From: Sequoia sempervirens | Lineage: Eukaryota > Streptophyta > Pinopsida > Cupressales > Cupressaceae | Assembly (NCBI GenBank): GCA_007258455.2 | Contig: VDFB02270651.1 | Coordinates: 697,298,197 to 697,362,196, forward strand | DNA: 64,000 bases | Reading direction: 5' to 3' | In this document: positions 33,401-45,657 of the stretch, one piece after another | Layout: every line of letters starts with the position of its first letter | Numbering within the stretch: the first letter of the stretch is position 1 | Notes under the pieces: model-generated | Database searches by the model: none | Seen by the model: the letters and a program-made list of their open reading frames with translations, nothing else | Told to the model about the DNA's origin: nothing | Position numbers and translations under genes: made by a program

Positions 33401-34950
33401 TGATATAAACCACAAATCAAGCGCAATACTATAGAATGAGGAGCCTCCACAATCAAGCCTATGATGCCATTATAATATTGAACCTCAAATCCCATGGAGC
33501 TTGCTTGGACAGAAATGAAAATGTGGGTTTCCGCTCACTTCATGCCATCAACTATGCGGACGTGCTCACCTGGCGCTCCTCCACCCCTGACCCGCAATGC
33601 TCCCTTTGCCACAAAGTTTAGTATGAAGGGCATGCTGATGTTGTCGCTGCTTGGGAGAGATGGAATGCGTACTTTCAATGGCCAAGGTGATTCAAACAAC
33701 TAAGCATAGCGTTGCGGCATAGACTCGATGATAGAAGATCCGAAAGGCGCACGTAAGACTTATTGAAATAATTCACAAAAAAAATTGGTCTCCAAATGAG
33801 AAAATGAGTAAGATGCACAAGGTTAGTATGTTATTCTTGATGAATTTTGTAGGCAACTTAATCTTGCAGGGGAGACTCTGCGGGTACCACCCACTTCAAG
33901 GATACATTTCCCCATGTCGTTAATTACGATAATCCTTAGTGACACTCCCGCAAATGGCATTAGCCCCCTGCCTCCTTGCACTAGTTCCTCTGCGGGCTTT
34001 CCCTTTGACTATCGACATTCAATTTCCTTGCTATCATCTACTTAGCCCTCCTTGATCAAGCATTTGAGTGCTTTGGATGATTTTCGACCCTGCATGACCA
34101 ATATTGAATCTATTTCAGAGAAAGGGGAATGCTTGAGGTAGGAGATGGGTTTCATTGAAGGAGTGGGATTTTGATCTCAACTTGGAAGGATTCTAAGTAC
34201 CCATGAAGGAATATACCATAAGGATTATTGGATTAGTTGTTATGGCCAACTTACAATGTCCTTATTCGTATTGCGAATTTAGTCTCCTTTCATTATGGTG
34301 TGCATTGCGATGGAAGCGTTAATTAATTCCCTAGGCTAAATGAGATCATAAAAGGAGTTTTATCATAATTAAATTGGTTTCCATATTTCCAAACCCATGG
34401 GCTAAATTACCTCATGGAATACACTAATTCCTATTAGCTCAGGCATTTACAATGGAGTAATTATTCTAATTACTCCCTATATGTGTTGCAGGTATAATAT
34501 TACTAACGAGATTGTGTTGAGCTTGTAAAGGAATGATGTTTTCACCAAAGGGCCCACATGTGGAACCATGCCATACTGGGATTTGAATACACCCAATGGG
34601 TAATTAAATGGTCGATATGGACTTGTTCATAGATGTGAGTCAGGGCTTTGCATTGCTAAAGGAGCTTACTTATGAAAGCCTACCAACATTAACCTAGGGA
34701 TAATGAAGATTGCTAGGAAAAGGATGTTTGCACAAACGATGATCAACTTATTAAAGAGGGAACCAACCAACACATGAATGCATACCAAAGAAGCTAGTGC
34801 TGAAGAATCAGAAAGGTAAGCTTGGGAAGAAGTAAGAGGAAACTATTTTATTTTCCACTAAGATGATGATAAATGCTAGGAGCTATCCATCAGGATCAGG
34901 AGTAGTATGTCTACTTTTCAGTAACACAAATATGCAAGAAGGTTCAATGG

Positions 34951-35545
34951 ATCGAATGAAGAATGCTGCATACATATCAAATGGAGGGAAGACTTTGACA
35001 GTTTTGAGCTATAGTAGAGAGGGCAACTAGAAGACAAAACAACTATAGTGGCTAAAAGATGAAATAGACTACAAGAAAAAATAGGGAAGAGGACAAAATA
35101 ATCTATTTTAAATTGTGAAATATTGGGGGTAGGTGAAACCCTAAGTTGTAACAAATTTGGGCCATACATTGTAAATGAATATTGGCCATTCATTTCACTT
35201 TTGGAAAACTATAAATAGGGGCTTTCTCCTCATTTGTAAGTGGTGGTGAATTGTTGTAAGAGGCATTTTAGAGCAATAGAAGGAAGCATTAAATTATTTT
35301 GGGTGTTTTGTTTGAGCTTGCTCATTTTGCATGCATGATTCAACCTCCATGTTAGTTTTAGTTTGCTAGTTTCATGAATTTCTTTAATGTTGGTTGTTGT
35401 TACAGTATTGGATGCACTTCTAGCTCATGTTTTTTCCGGTTTGTTGATGATGAATCACTTTGCAAAGCTAGTCTAAGCTAATTCATATGTTGCACTTGAG
35501 TTCAATCTGTTGAACAGTTTGGATAACTGAGAGGTGGGGTGAATC
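34951..35545 (+). repeat. Probable LTR segment with TATA promoter
   Basis: TATAAATA at 35210-35217 is followed by GGGGCTTTCTCCTCATTTG, the same TATA to CTCCTCATTT arrangement found in the other LTRs of the window. T-rich downstream sequence resembles an R-U5 region. I could not fix the termini, so solo LTR versus part of a larger element is open. Confidence 0.5.
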
Positions 35546-35549
35546 AGTT

Positions 35550-35753
35550 ATTATAAAATAGTTTTCTTGACATTAATTAATCTAGAGAAAACTTAAACCA
35601 ATCAAAAAACTTGATGATGGATCACGGAGTGTGATCCGAAACGTTGATGAAAAAACTTGCACACAATCAAATCCGGAAGCAAAAATTAAACATATTATAA
35701 AATAGTTTTCTTGACATTAATTAATCTAGAGAAAACTTAAACCAATCAAAAAA
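35550..35753 (+). repeat. 60 bp direct duplication, 144 bp apart, enclosing a hairpin
   Basis: The two copies, 35550-35609 and 35694-35753, look identical by eye. Both begin ATTATAAAATAGTTTTCTTG. Between them is GGATCACGGAGTGTGATCC, a 7 bp inverted repeat with a 5 bp loop. Confidence 0.92.
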
Positions 35754-35759
35754 TAGTCT

Positions 35760-38480
35760 ATTATATATGAACATGAAAGCACACTACAACACCATTAACA
35801 ATGAACACCAGAATTTACATGGAAACCCAAGAAGGGAAAAAACATAGAGAATGCTAATTCTCAATTATAGAACACTGGTTAAGGTGATTTTTACAAAGGC
35901 TCACTACCAAATTACTCACTATATGTAAGGCTCACTATTGGTGAGCTCACTACCCAGTTATTACAACCAAAGATAAAAAAAGGACACACTACCAAAAGAG
36001 AAAGGCTCACTGCCAATAGAAAACAACTCACTACTAGAATAATGATGAAAGGAAAACCACCATTGAAATAGATGTTACCAACAACGACACCAGATAGAAT
36101 CTCACTATTTTTTACCTCTAGTTGTATACTTTCGTATACTTCACAATGCTTGGATTTTTAGATTCACATTCATCACACTTTCTTTCATCAAACAGAATCA
36201 ACTTTCACTTATACCATTCCATGCCTTCATAATCCCTTTGTAAGAGAGGGGGAAAAATCATGTTCAAGGCCCCAGGTCATGGAGACCCAAGAGAAAAAGG
36301 CTTCCCTAACTTACCTTTGCTTAACAGGGTCTTAGGAAATGTGGGACGAGAACAATGAGGACTATAAAGTCCCTAAATCACTTTGCAGACCGAAAACACA
36401 AAATGGGGCTTGGCGAGTCAATTTTTGGGTTTAACTTTGTGCTTCAGGAAGCTCTTTTCCTAAGGATGGAAGCATGGTTATGGGATAATAGCACAATGCA
36501 CTAGCTTCTCTCAGGTGTGTTGATGTCTGTATGACTATAGGACTAAAGAAGGAAGGTCAAACACTAGAAAATGAACTAACAACCTAGCTAACTACTTCCA
36601 AAGGGCCAAAAAAAAGCTATGAAGTGGGCAATATACATATGAATATGATAAAGAAAATGAACAAGAGTTAGGATGAAAAGAATAACCTCACAAAGGTACT
36701 TATTTGCCAGCTAACTCCAAGCCACACATTCACCTACACACAATGAAGAGAAAAAATGTTGGGTGGTTGTATAGGGGCCTACCTAAGTAGTGAGACCCCC
36801 GTTTAGGTGTTTCCACCTCCACAGATAGCCAAGAAAGTGATAATGGAGAAATAGTATGATAAAGAAAGAAATGAAGTAAAGAACACTAAAACACTAAAAA
36901 TAGTAATGTCTCACTCATCCAAATAATAGAGGAGAGGAGTAGAAATCTTACCACCTCCACCAAGAGCACTCAAGGATGATGGGGGAGAAAATGAGAGGAC
37001 TCAAGTCTCTGTTGCAATGGTGTTGTTCCACACTTTCTCTATTGAGTTGATGGAGTGATGATGTTGCTGCTATGGAATGCAAGAGTACTACTAGAATGCT
37101 AGAATGCTTCAGCTTGTGAGAAAGATTGCTTGGAGAGTGCAAAAAAAGTTGTGAAGAAGTTGAAATGCATGTAGAAGGAGGGAATTTGAAGGAAAGATGA
37201 AGAAAATGGCCATATTTAGGTTGGTCAATTGAAGGCGGTGTTACAAGTTGACTCCTAATGAGAACTTTAACACCTCTGTAGGCTCAAGACACAATAATAG
37301 ATGCCAAGGACATTTGTGTGCCACACAGGCATCCCCCAACAGTTATTACTTTGTTGGCACACAAAACAACTACCAAGTGGAATAAAGGCAATAGGCTTAT
37401 GCAAAATTTAGCCTTGGAATTTGGTTTTCTAAAGTGAAGAAGGGAAAAAGGGGGAATTTGCATACGAGGTGCAAATTTGCTCCTATACACTCTTAAGTCG
37501 CCCAAACACAATGTCTTCATAATCTCCTAAGTCAGCCAAATACAATTTGAATTAGGTTACCACAAGAAATTCTTGCGATGGAAAGGAATGAAATGTGGAC
37601 CATACAAAACCTCCTTGCTCAAATCAACACACTACATTTTTACCATCATATCTAGAACCCAAGAATAGAATATACACATTACAATGCAAACAATGTTCCA
37701 TGACATGTTTCCCAATTTATAGATCGGTCTGGACCCGTAAGAGTGTATCTAATTATGTTGCAATATGAATGGAACTAGGAAAAGCACGACCAAAGATAGA
37801 TCATTACAACACAACATCTAGAGCACACCAATCCGGATCACCAAAGCAACAAAATCAATCAACCAAGATATGTTGACATCAATGACAACCATTAATGACA
37901 ACAATCAATGCAACACATTCCAACACAATTGTATGTTCATGAGGTGAATGCACAATCTAAAAATCTATAGGCCTTAGAAGATTGCACTAGTTTTGTGTAG
38001 TTGTAGGTTTCTCTTGGTCAAGCAAAACTTAGTTTTATGGGAGTCTATCTACTATAGCATCCTCTGTTATTACTGTTCATTCATAGCTTAAATTTAGAAC
38101 AACTCTCTCAACCCTTTCTCATTTTTCTATTTCTTTCAATTCTTTGTTATAATATGATTCCAAGCATCACAACAATGTTAAATTTGATGATCATAGTGAG
38201 TTTTAACTTGTTGTTCTGAGTGGGAAGCCACTATTCATTCACTTCTAGCACTTTAAAAGTCCATTTGCAAATCCAACTTCCCATGATTTGTAAACCATAA
38301 AGGCCTCCTTGTGATTACAATAAAATCACATCAACCAATTGAACTATTTCAAGCATTGTCATGACCTGACACTTGAGAGACCTTGGGGTGATTTTTTGAA
38401 AGCTAGTTGCAAATTTTCATTGTTCAAGAGAGGCACTACACTTGTACATTTTCCGTGTTGAGAAATGCAAAAAAACTCAT
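35760..38480. other. Unrecognised sequence inside the inverted arms
   Basis: There is no coding frame of note. Reiterated GGCTCACTACC/GCTCACTATT words occur at about 35905-36025. I see no element termini. Confidence 0.45.
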
Positions 38481-38489
38481 CAAAAGAAG

Positions 38490-41280
38490 GGAACCCTAAT
38501 CCCTCAATCCTCAAACCTTAAACCCTCATCCTTCAACCCTCTACCGTTAAACCCTAATCCCTCAACCCTTAAATCCTTAATCCCTAATCCCTAATCCATC
38601 AATCCTATAACCCTAAAACTTGAACCCTAAAACTTTTAACCCTCAACCCTTAAACCATATACCCTTAATTCCTCAACCTTCAACCCTTAAACCCTAATCC
38701 CTCAATCCTCAACTGTTAAACCCTCATCCTTCAACCCTTAACCCTTAAACCCTAATCCCTCAACCTCAACCTTTAAACCCTTAATTAATAAATCCTTAAA
38801 CCATAATCCCTCAATCCTATAACCCTAAACCTTCATCCCTCTAACTTCAACCCTCAACCCTTCAACCCTCAATGCTTTAACCTCAACCCTTAAACCCTAA
38901 TCCCTCAATCCTATAACCCTTAACCCTAATCCCTCAATCCTCAACCCTTAAACCCTCATCCAAGTCAATCCTTGACCCTTAAACAATAATCCCTCAACCC
39001 TTAAACCCTTAATCCATAAATCCTTAAACCTTAATCCCTTGGTCCTATAACCCTCAACCATTTAACCTCAACCCTGAACCCTTAAACCCTAATCCTTGAA
39101 TCCTATAACCCTCAAAATTCAACTGTCAACCCTTAAACCATAATCTCTCCATCCTCAATCCTCAACTCTCAACCCTTAAACCCTCAATCCTTAATCCTTG
39201 TACCCTCAACCCTCATACCTTAACCCTCAAACCTTAAACCCTTAAACCCTAAACATTTAAACGCTTAGCCCTCAAGCCTCAAGCCTTAAACCTTAAACCC
39301 TAAACCCTTAAACCCTAAGCCTTTAAACCTATCAACCCTCAACCATTAAACCATCAACCCTTAAACCCTAATCCCTAAACCCTATACCTTAGACTATAAT
39401 CCCTCAACCCTCAACTATTAAACCCTGAACCCTTAAACCCTAATCTCTCAACCCTATACCTTAGATCATAATCTCTCAACCCGCAACCAGTAAACCCTAA
39501 TCCCTCAACCCGCAACCCATAATCCCTTATCCATTAACCCTTAACCTTTAAACCCTATACCCTTAATTCCATAATTATCAACCCTTAAAAATTCAACCCT
39601 CAACCTGAATCCCTCAAATCTCAACCCTTAAACCATAATCCCTCAACCCTCAACCTTTAAACCATCAACCCTTAAACACTTATCCCTTAACCCTCATCTC
39701 TCAACCCTCAACCCTTAATCCCTTAATCCCTCAACCCCTAATCCCTCAACTCTCAACCCTTAAAAACTGAACCCTGAACCCTGAACCCTCAAACTTCAAC
39801 CCTCAAATCTAATCCCTCAACCATATACCTTGGACTCTAATCCCTCAACCCTATACCTTAGACCCTAATCCATCAAACATTATTCCCTCAACCCTCAAGC
39901 CCTCAACCCTTAACCCTCAACCCTCAACCATCAATCCTCAACCCTCAACCCTCAACCCTCAAACCCTCATCCATCAAGCTCTCATCCATCAAGCCCTCAT
40001 CCATCAACGCTCAACCCTAATCTTTCGAGCCTCAACCCTATACCTTAAACCATAAATTTTCAAACCTTAAACCCTAATTCCTCAAGCCTCAATCCTTAAA
40101 TCCTAAACCCTTAAACCCTCAACCTCGACCGTCAACCCTAATCCTTCAAATATATACCTTAAACCATTCCCTCAACTGTCAATCCTTAAAACCTAACCCA
40201 TCAACCTCAACCCTTAAACCCTAATCCCTCAACCTTCAACCCTTAAACCCTCAACCCTCAACCCCTAAACCCTCAACAATCAAGCCTCAAACCTTAAACC
40301 CTAAACCATTAAACCCTCAACCCTCAAACCAAATCCCTAAACCCTATACCTTAAACCATAATCCATCAAACCTCAACCCTTAAAACCTCAACCCTCAAAC
40401 CCTAATCCCTCAACCCTTAAACCCTTAACCCATAAACCCACAACACTTAAACCCTCAACCCTTAACCGTCAACCCTTAAACCCTTAACCCATAAACCCAC
40501 AATACTTAAACCCTGTTCCCTCAACCATTCAACCCTCATCCCACAACCCTTAACCCTTAAAAACTCAATCCCCAACCCTCAACCATTAAACCCTCAACCC
40601 TCAAACATCAACCCTCAACCATAATCCCTCAACCCTTAAACCCTCAACCCTTAAACCCTCAACCCTCAAACCCTCATCCCCGAAATCTCAACCCTAATCC
40701 CTCAACCCTCAACCCTATACCTTAAACCCTCAAGCCTAAACAATTAAACCCTAATCCCTCAAGCCTCAATTCTTAAAACCTAAACCCTTCAACCATCAAC
40801 CTTGATCCTTAACCCTAATCTGTCAAGCCTATACCTTAAACTCTAATCCTCTAATCTCTCAACCCTCAACCCTTAAACCCTAATACCTCAACCCCCAACC
40901 CTTAAAAACTCAACCTTTGAACCATAAACCCTTAAATCCTCAACCCTCAAACTAAATCACTCAACCCTATACCTTAAGCCATAATCCCTCAACCCTCAAC
41001 CATTAAACCCTCAACTCTTAAACCCTAATCCCTCAACCCTCAACCCTTAAACCCTTAACCCCCCACAACCCTTAAACCCTATTCCCTCAACCCTCAACCA
41101 TTAACCATCAACCATCAACCCTAATCCCTTAACCCTTTACCTTAAACTCCAATCCCTAAGCTTTCAACCCTTAAACCCTCAAGCCTTAAAACCTAATCCT
41201 CTCAACCCTATAATCCTGAACCCTCAACCCTTAAACCATCAACCGTTAAACCCTAATCCCTCAACCCTCAAGCCTTAAAC
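38490..41280 (+). repeat. Telomere-like array, C-rich strand on plus (right arm, 2.8 kb)
   Basis: A long array of heptamer-like units: AACCCTC, AACCCTT, AAACCCT and AATCCCT, with frequent 8-base units such as CCCTTAAA. Perfect CCCTAAA occurs, but CCCTCAA and CCCTTAA dominate, so it is a degenerate interstitial telomere-like minisatellite and not a chromosome end. Its G-rich strand points opposite to the left array. Confidence 0.92.
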
Positions 41281-42112
41281 CATAAGGATGGAAGGAAAGG
41301 TAGAGAGGGCATGATAGGGGTGGATAATGAGACAATGAGGGAGATGTAGAGAGGTAAAGAGGGAATGAGGGAGAGTCATGGAGATATGGAGAGAGAGAGA
41401 GAGAGGGTGGGAGGAAGATGTAGTGATCTAGATAAGGAGATAGATGGGAAAGAAACAATAATAGAGGGAGAGAGATGAATAGAGGTGTGGGGAGGAAATA
41501 ATATAGACAAGGATAAGGAAAGAAAGCAACATAGAGAGGGAATAGGGAGAGATACATAGAGAGGGGAGAGATATAAGAGAGGGAGAGTGAAAGGGAAGTA
41601 TTGTTAGATGAGTAACAAGTGATGGAGGGAGAGGTACACATGGAGGGAGTGAGAGACATAGGGAGGAGGAGATAAAGAGGTGATGACCTAGAAAGGGGAG
41701 GGAGAGAGAAGACAAGAGAAAAAAGAACAAGGTGAGAGATAGAGGGGGCTTGGGTGGTGGATAATTAGACAAGGTTGGAGAGACTTGGAGATGGGTAGTG
41801 AGAGAGAAGAAAGAGGTGAGAGATAGAGGGGGGAGAGAGGTGGATTATGAGAAAGGAGGGAGAGACTTGGATATGGGGAGAGAGAGAGAGAGGTTGGGAG
41901 GAATTTTTAGCAATCAAGAGAAATGGGTGAGAAACAATAACAAAGGGAGATAAAAGAAAAGAGAGGTAGGGAGGAAAATATGGAGATGGGGTTAATGAGC
42001 GAATGTAGTGTATAGAGGGTGGGAGAGACCTAGAGAGGGTTGAGAGAGAATAGGGTAAGTATTGGTTAAGAGGGAAGGGGACAAAAAAGGACTGAAAGGG
42101 AAAACCTCTACC
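41281..42112 (+). repeat. GA-rich tract (right arm)
   Basis: Purine-rich GAGAGAGA/GGAGAGA words run for 830 bp. The reverse complement corresponds to the CT tract of the left arm, and the junction with the telomere-like array is conserved (41272-41302 versus 26437-26466). Long minus-strand frames here are low-complexity. Confidence 0.9.
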
Positions 42113-42330
42113 ATCCATCATCAATCATAAACCATAAACCTTAAGCCTTATTGAAGTGGGGTACTTTGAGACAAATATATAGTGAAGTTGGTCTTTTTTT
42201 CAATACATCACCATTTGACAAGCACCAAATTTGGAGAGCACTAAATTTGGCACTCACCAAATGTTGAATTGCATTTGGCTAGTGCCAAATCTGGTGCTCT
42301 CCAAATTTGGTGCTTGCCAGATTAGGTTCA
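42113..42330 (-). repeat. Right head of the inverted compound repeat
   Basis: The reverse complement of ATCCATCATCAATCATAAA (42114-42132) and of the AAATTTGG reiteration (42225-42310) matches the left head at 26140-26395. It lies outside the GA tract, mirroring the left side. Confidence 0.8.
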
Positions 42331-42340
42331 TTGGGAAGTA

Positions 42341-42406
42341 CCAACCAAAAGGGTTGGAATTCCAACCCAAAGGGTTGGAACTTGGGAATCCAACCCAAAG
42401 GGTTGG
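42341..42406. repeat. Triplicated 17 bp palindromic unit
   Basis: CCAACCCAAAGGGTTGG occurs at 42362-42378 and 42390-42406, and a one-base variant at 42341-42357. Each is a 7 bp inverted repeat around AAA. Confidence 0.93.
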
Positions 42407-42430
42407 ATGACCATTTGATACCATGGACAT

Positions 42431-43599
42431 GATTTTCTCAAGAGGATACCAAATTTTCACATAGTTTTGGTTGTGCTAACCATCTCATTTGCATGTCTTT
42501 CAATGCAAGTCTATAAAAAATTTCATGATGATGTTAGGCTCTCTCTTATCTATAATCTAAATATATAATTTTTGTTATGTTTTGATTATGCTAAGGTTTT
42601 CATCCATAACTTCTCTTTTTTTGCCTCTATTTTTTGTCAAAAAACAACATGCTAGTTTTAGGATAGATTTTTACTCATTCATTGAAACTTGAAACAAATT
42701 ACATTTTTTTAAACTAGACTCCATTCTACACATGATTAAAAAAATAATTGATTTTTTATTAGTTTTTTAAAAAATTGGGGGGAGCATGCTCAAATTTTAT
42801 CTTTTTAGGATGTGTCCACTTTGAAAATTCATAAAATATTATATATTCACTAAAAAAATTAGCTAAAAGAATAAGGATAAACTACATGGTATTAGGTAAT
42901 TTCTCACCATTCGAGTTTTTGAAATTCTAAAAAAAAGTTAATGAAAAAGGGGGTCCTTGAGACGCTATGCTACTTTTTTGATAAAAATAGGACCTTTTTT
43001 TCCCCCTCCATTTTGAGACCCTTAATATTCATTAATTTCAAAAAAGAATTAGTATCTTAGAAACTAGACATAGAGCACTTCAACTCTTGTTCTTGCCGCA
43101 TCTTGAAATTTTGAGCATAACTATCTTCATTTTCTAGTGCAAATCAGATTTTGTTGATTTCAAAAAAAAAGTGGCATCTTAATATCCTTTTTTGTGTCAT
43201 AGCTCCATGCACTCACCCTTTATTTTTTCTCAACTAGTTCCTTGAAATCTTGAAACTTGTCAAATACTTCAAATTTTTATATGAAAGTAGACCCATGTAT
43301 ATCTAGAATAATCCTCTCTAAAGTTGAGAACATATATTTTCTTAGTAAAGGAAGGGTGGGAAACACCTTGAATACATGACTTTGAAGTATCTCCAAGGAT
43401 TGTGTTTCCCTCCAAGATTTTCCTTTGTCAAAATTTTCTTCAAGATTCTTACCAAGGGTAAAAACCTCATAAAGATCCTTATATAATGTGAATCTTTGCA
43501 ATTATATAGCCATTTCTTGTTGAGTTAGTTGCTCAATATACTGATAATAAAGATGGCTAATACATTCATACAATTATTTTATAATCCCATTTGAATGTT
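42431..43599. other. AT-rich sequence left of the Copia relic
   Basis: No clear coding. A 75-codon minus-strand frame at 43277-43501 has balanced composition but no domain I recognise. It may be further Copia coding or nothing. Confidence 0.4.
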
Positions 43600-44936
43600 T
43601 AAGAAAGGTTGTGGGAGAAATATAAAATGAAAAATGTGAGAAGGTATATTACCTAGAATGGTGATTTTCCCTTCCCACAACTACCAAATCATTATTATCC
43701 AACTCTTTGATCTCAACTATATCTAGATAAAAATGATCAATGTATTTCCCTATGTGATTAATATGATCTACATTGATTGGAGATTAGCTTAAAGTAGATG
43801 TACACTTAGAAAAAATAAATGTTCATATAATTTCAACCTAAACAAAACCTCTCCTTGTAATTGAAGCTAGAGTATCATTAGTTCCTAGGTGATAGTAGAT
43901 ATGCTAGAAGGTTTCTAAGTATGAGAACTCAACCTATTATTAACCCATGTGGTATAAAGCACCAAATTCAATAGTATAAGATGAAGATGATATGAAATTT
44001 GTAGCATATAGAGCCTTGCCCTTAAATATATATTTATCCTCAACCCTAGTTGATTCATAGTTTGAGAAGGATATCTTGATGGACTCAAGGATATTGTACT
44101 TTTGAAGAAGATGATAAACATGGTCAATTTGTTTATTCATACACTTGTGTTCATCATATCCTAGTCTTCTTATAATAAGCACACTTAACTCTATTTTTTA
44201 GGTTTCCCTTAATTTGAAGAGATTTTAGTGTTAGGTTTGGAGGGATCATATTTTTGTTCTTTATTAGTCTCCTTATTATCCTTTTAATTTTTTTTTTTTA
44301 CTTCTTCCTCATTCTAAGTAATAAGGGCTTTCAATTTTTTAGAGTTCGATTTAACATTTGAATTAACTTATCTTGCTCCCAAGTTAGGTTGGCACTAAAT
44401 TCATCTTAAGAGGGCATTTGCAAAGTGGCACCCATACCACTCTTTGTGGAGAAGAATATTGATTTTTTTGAGTAATTAGGACCTATCTTGGTGAAGATAG
44501 AAAGAACTAATTGAACATATTTTTTTCTATTCCATATTCTTTAAGTTGCAAACTTTGTGATTTTGAATCTAGTAAAGAAGTCTTCTATAGTGTAAAATGA
44601 AATAGGACTCAAACTAATGAGCTCATTCTTCAACTCATGGCTTATCATATCATATTTCTCCCAAAAGACATTTTCTAAAGCTATCAAAAAATTATTAAGC
44701 ACATTTAAAGATTAAACATGAAAAGGAACTTTTAGATACACAATCAGACACAATAATCCAAAATCTTGATCAAATTTGTTGAAGGTACTTAACATTAGCA
44801 CTATCATTATAATTTTCTTTTTCAACAACCATTGTCACTCTATCTAACCCCTTTTCTCTAGTATGAGTTGTACCTTATCTATCTATTGATGGTAATTAAA
44901 TGGAACTAAAGAAGTAACAATTATATTTCCATCCAT
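43600..44936 (-). pseudogene. Ty1/Copia gag and protease relic
   Basis: Read on the minus strand, an ATG at 44936 starts a degraded Gag. Phrases like FNYHQ.IDKVQLILEK and ISFYTIEDFFTRFK recall the UBN2-type Copia Gag. A CCHC zinc-knuckle relic follows, CAYYKKT then after a frameshift YDEHKCM, near 44130-44195. About 60 residues later IEFGALYHM stands where Copia proteases have the DSGA.HHM active site, with Asp and Ser lost. Further on, HINHIGKYIDHF and LVVVGRENHHSR.YTFSHF fit the linker before integrase. Frameshifts and stops are many. RT and integrase are not found to the left, so the 3' end is missing. Confidence 0.7.
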
Positions 44937-45657
44937 GATTTGAGCTGATTTGTTGTAGCAAAATAGAAGAAAAATATTTTAAAAATATATGGAAGTTCTC
45001 AAGTCACAATAAATCATTCCCCCTTGATTTATTATTAGAGATCTCATCAATATTTTGACACTTTATAGTTTTAGTGTATAGGCAAGTCCTATTGGAATGA
45101 AAAATGACACTTTATAAGTTTAGTTTGGAATCATTTCCAATGGATAAAACACAAAAATAAACCACTTAAAAAAAATGACACTTAGTTTGAAGTTGCTAGT
45201 CAAAAGCGTCATCAATTTTACATTTTTATTTATTTTCCTAAATTCACTAAATTGTTTTTTACAAAAATTCCATTAAAATTTTTGTTTTCACAAAATTGAG
45301 AGGGAATAATTTAAGAGAATGAAGGTGAATTATAAATCTCCTTTGGCTAGTTGTGATCATACCATATAACCTAGGAATTAACTTCTTTGAAGGCTCTCCT
45401 CACCTCCCCTTGGTGACATAAGCCCTACGTTATTTGCTAACCTCCACAAATGTGCCTTTTTTGAGGTTGAATAATGCATCTCTTTGATGCAAATAATTTG
45501 ATGGTCAAGTGTCCTCTCTTTTGAAGACTGTGTTGAATTCTACAAACCTTGTTGATGTCTACAAACTCATGAAAATTCTTTCAAATTCAAAGACACTCCT
45601 TCAAACTTTAGTGCTTTGCATGCCTTAATTTTTTTTAAAAAAATGTGAATTTCAATA
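44937..45657 (-). other. Leader region of the minus-strand Copia element, near part
   Basis: AT-rich DNA lies between the Copia gag start and the outer LTR element. Removing the outer element joins it to 60525-60970, giving a leader of about 1.2 kb up to the probable primer-binding site. No ORF is present. Confidence 0.45.

Larger units (their letters stand above)
29027..34950. other. Unrecognised, GC-richer sequence between the inverted arms
   Basis: No continuous coding frame or domain is found. GC content is visibly higher than elsewhere. A degenerate module recurs at 29302-29366, 29614-29681 and 29782-29847, with words GCGGG, GCCTNTGTGG and TTCTTAATG. Local duplications lie at 30045-30177 and a SINE at 30184-30406. 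The rest may be an old, mutated element body. Confidence 0.45.

Noticed and set aside
38490..41280. A true chromosome end
   Set aside because: The array is degenerate, flanked on both sides by complex sequence, and perfect CCCTAAA units are a minority.
41261..42124. Minus-strand open frames of 110-130 codons
   Set aside because: Same cause: CT-strand translation of the right GA-rich tract.
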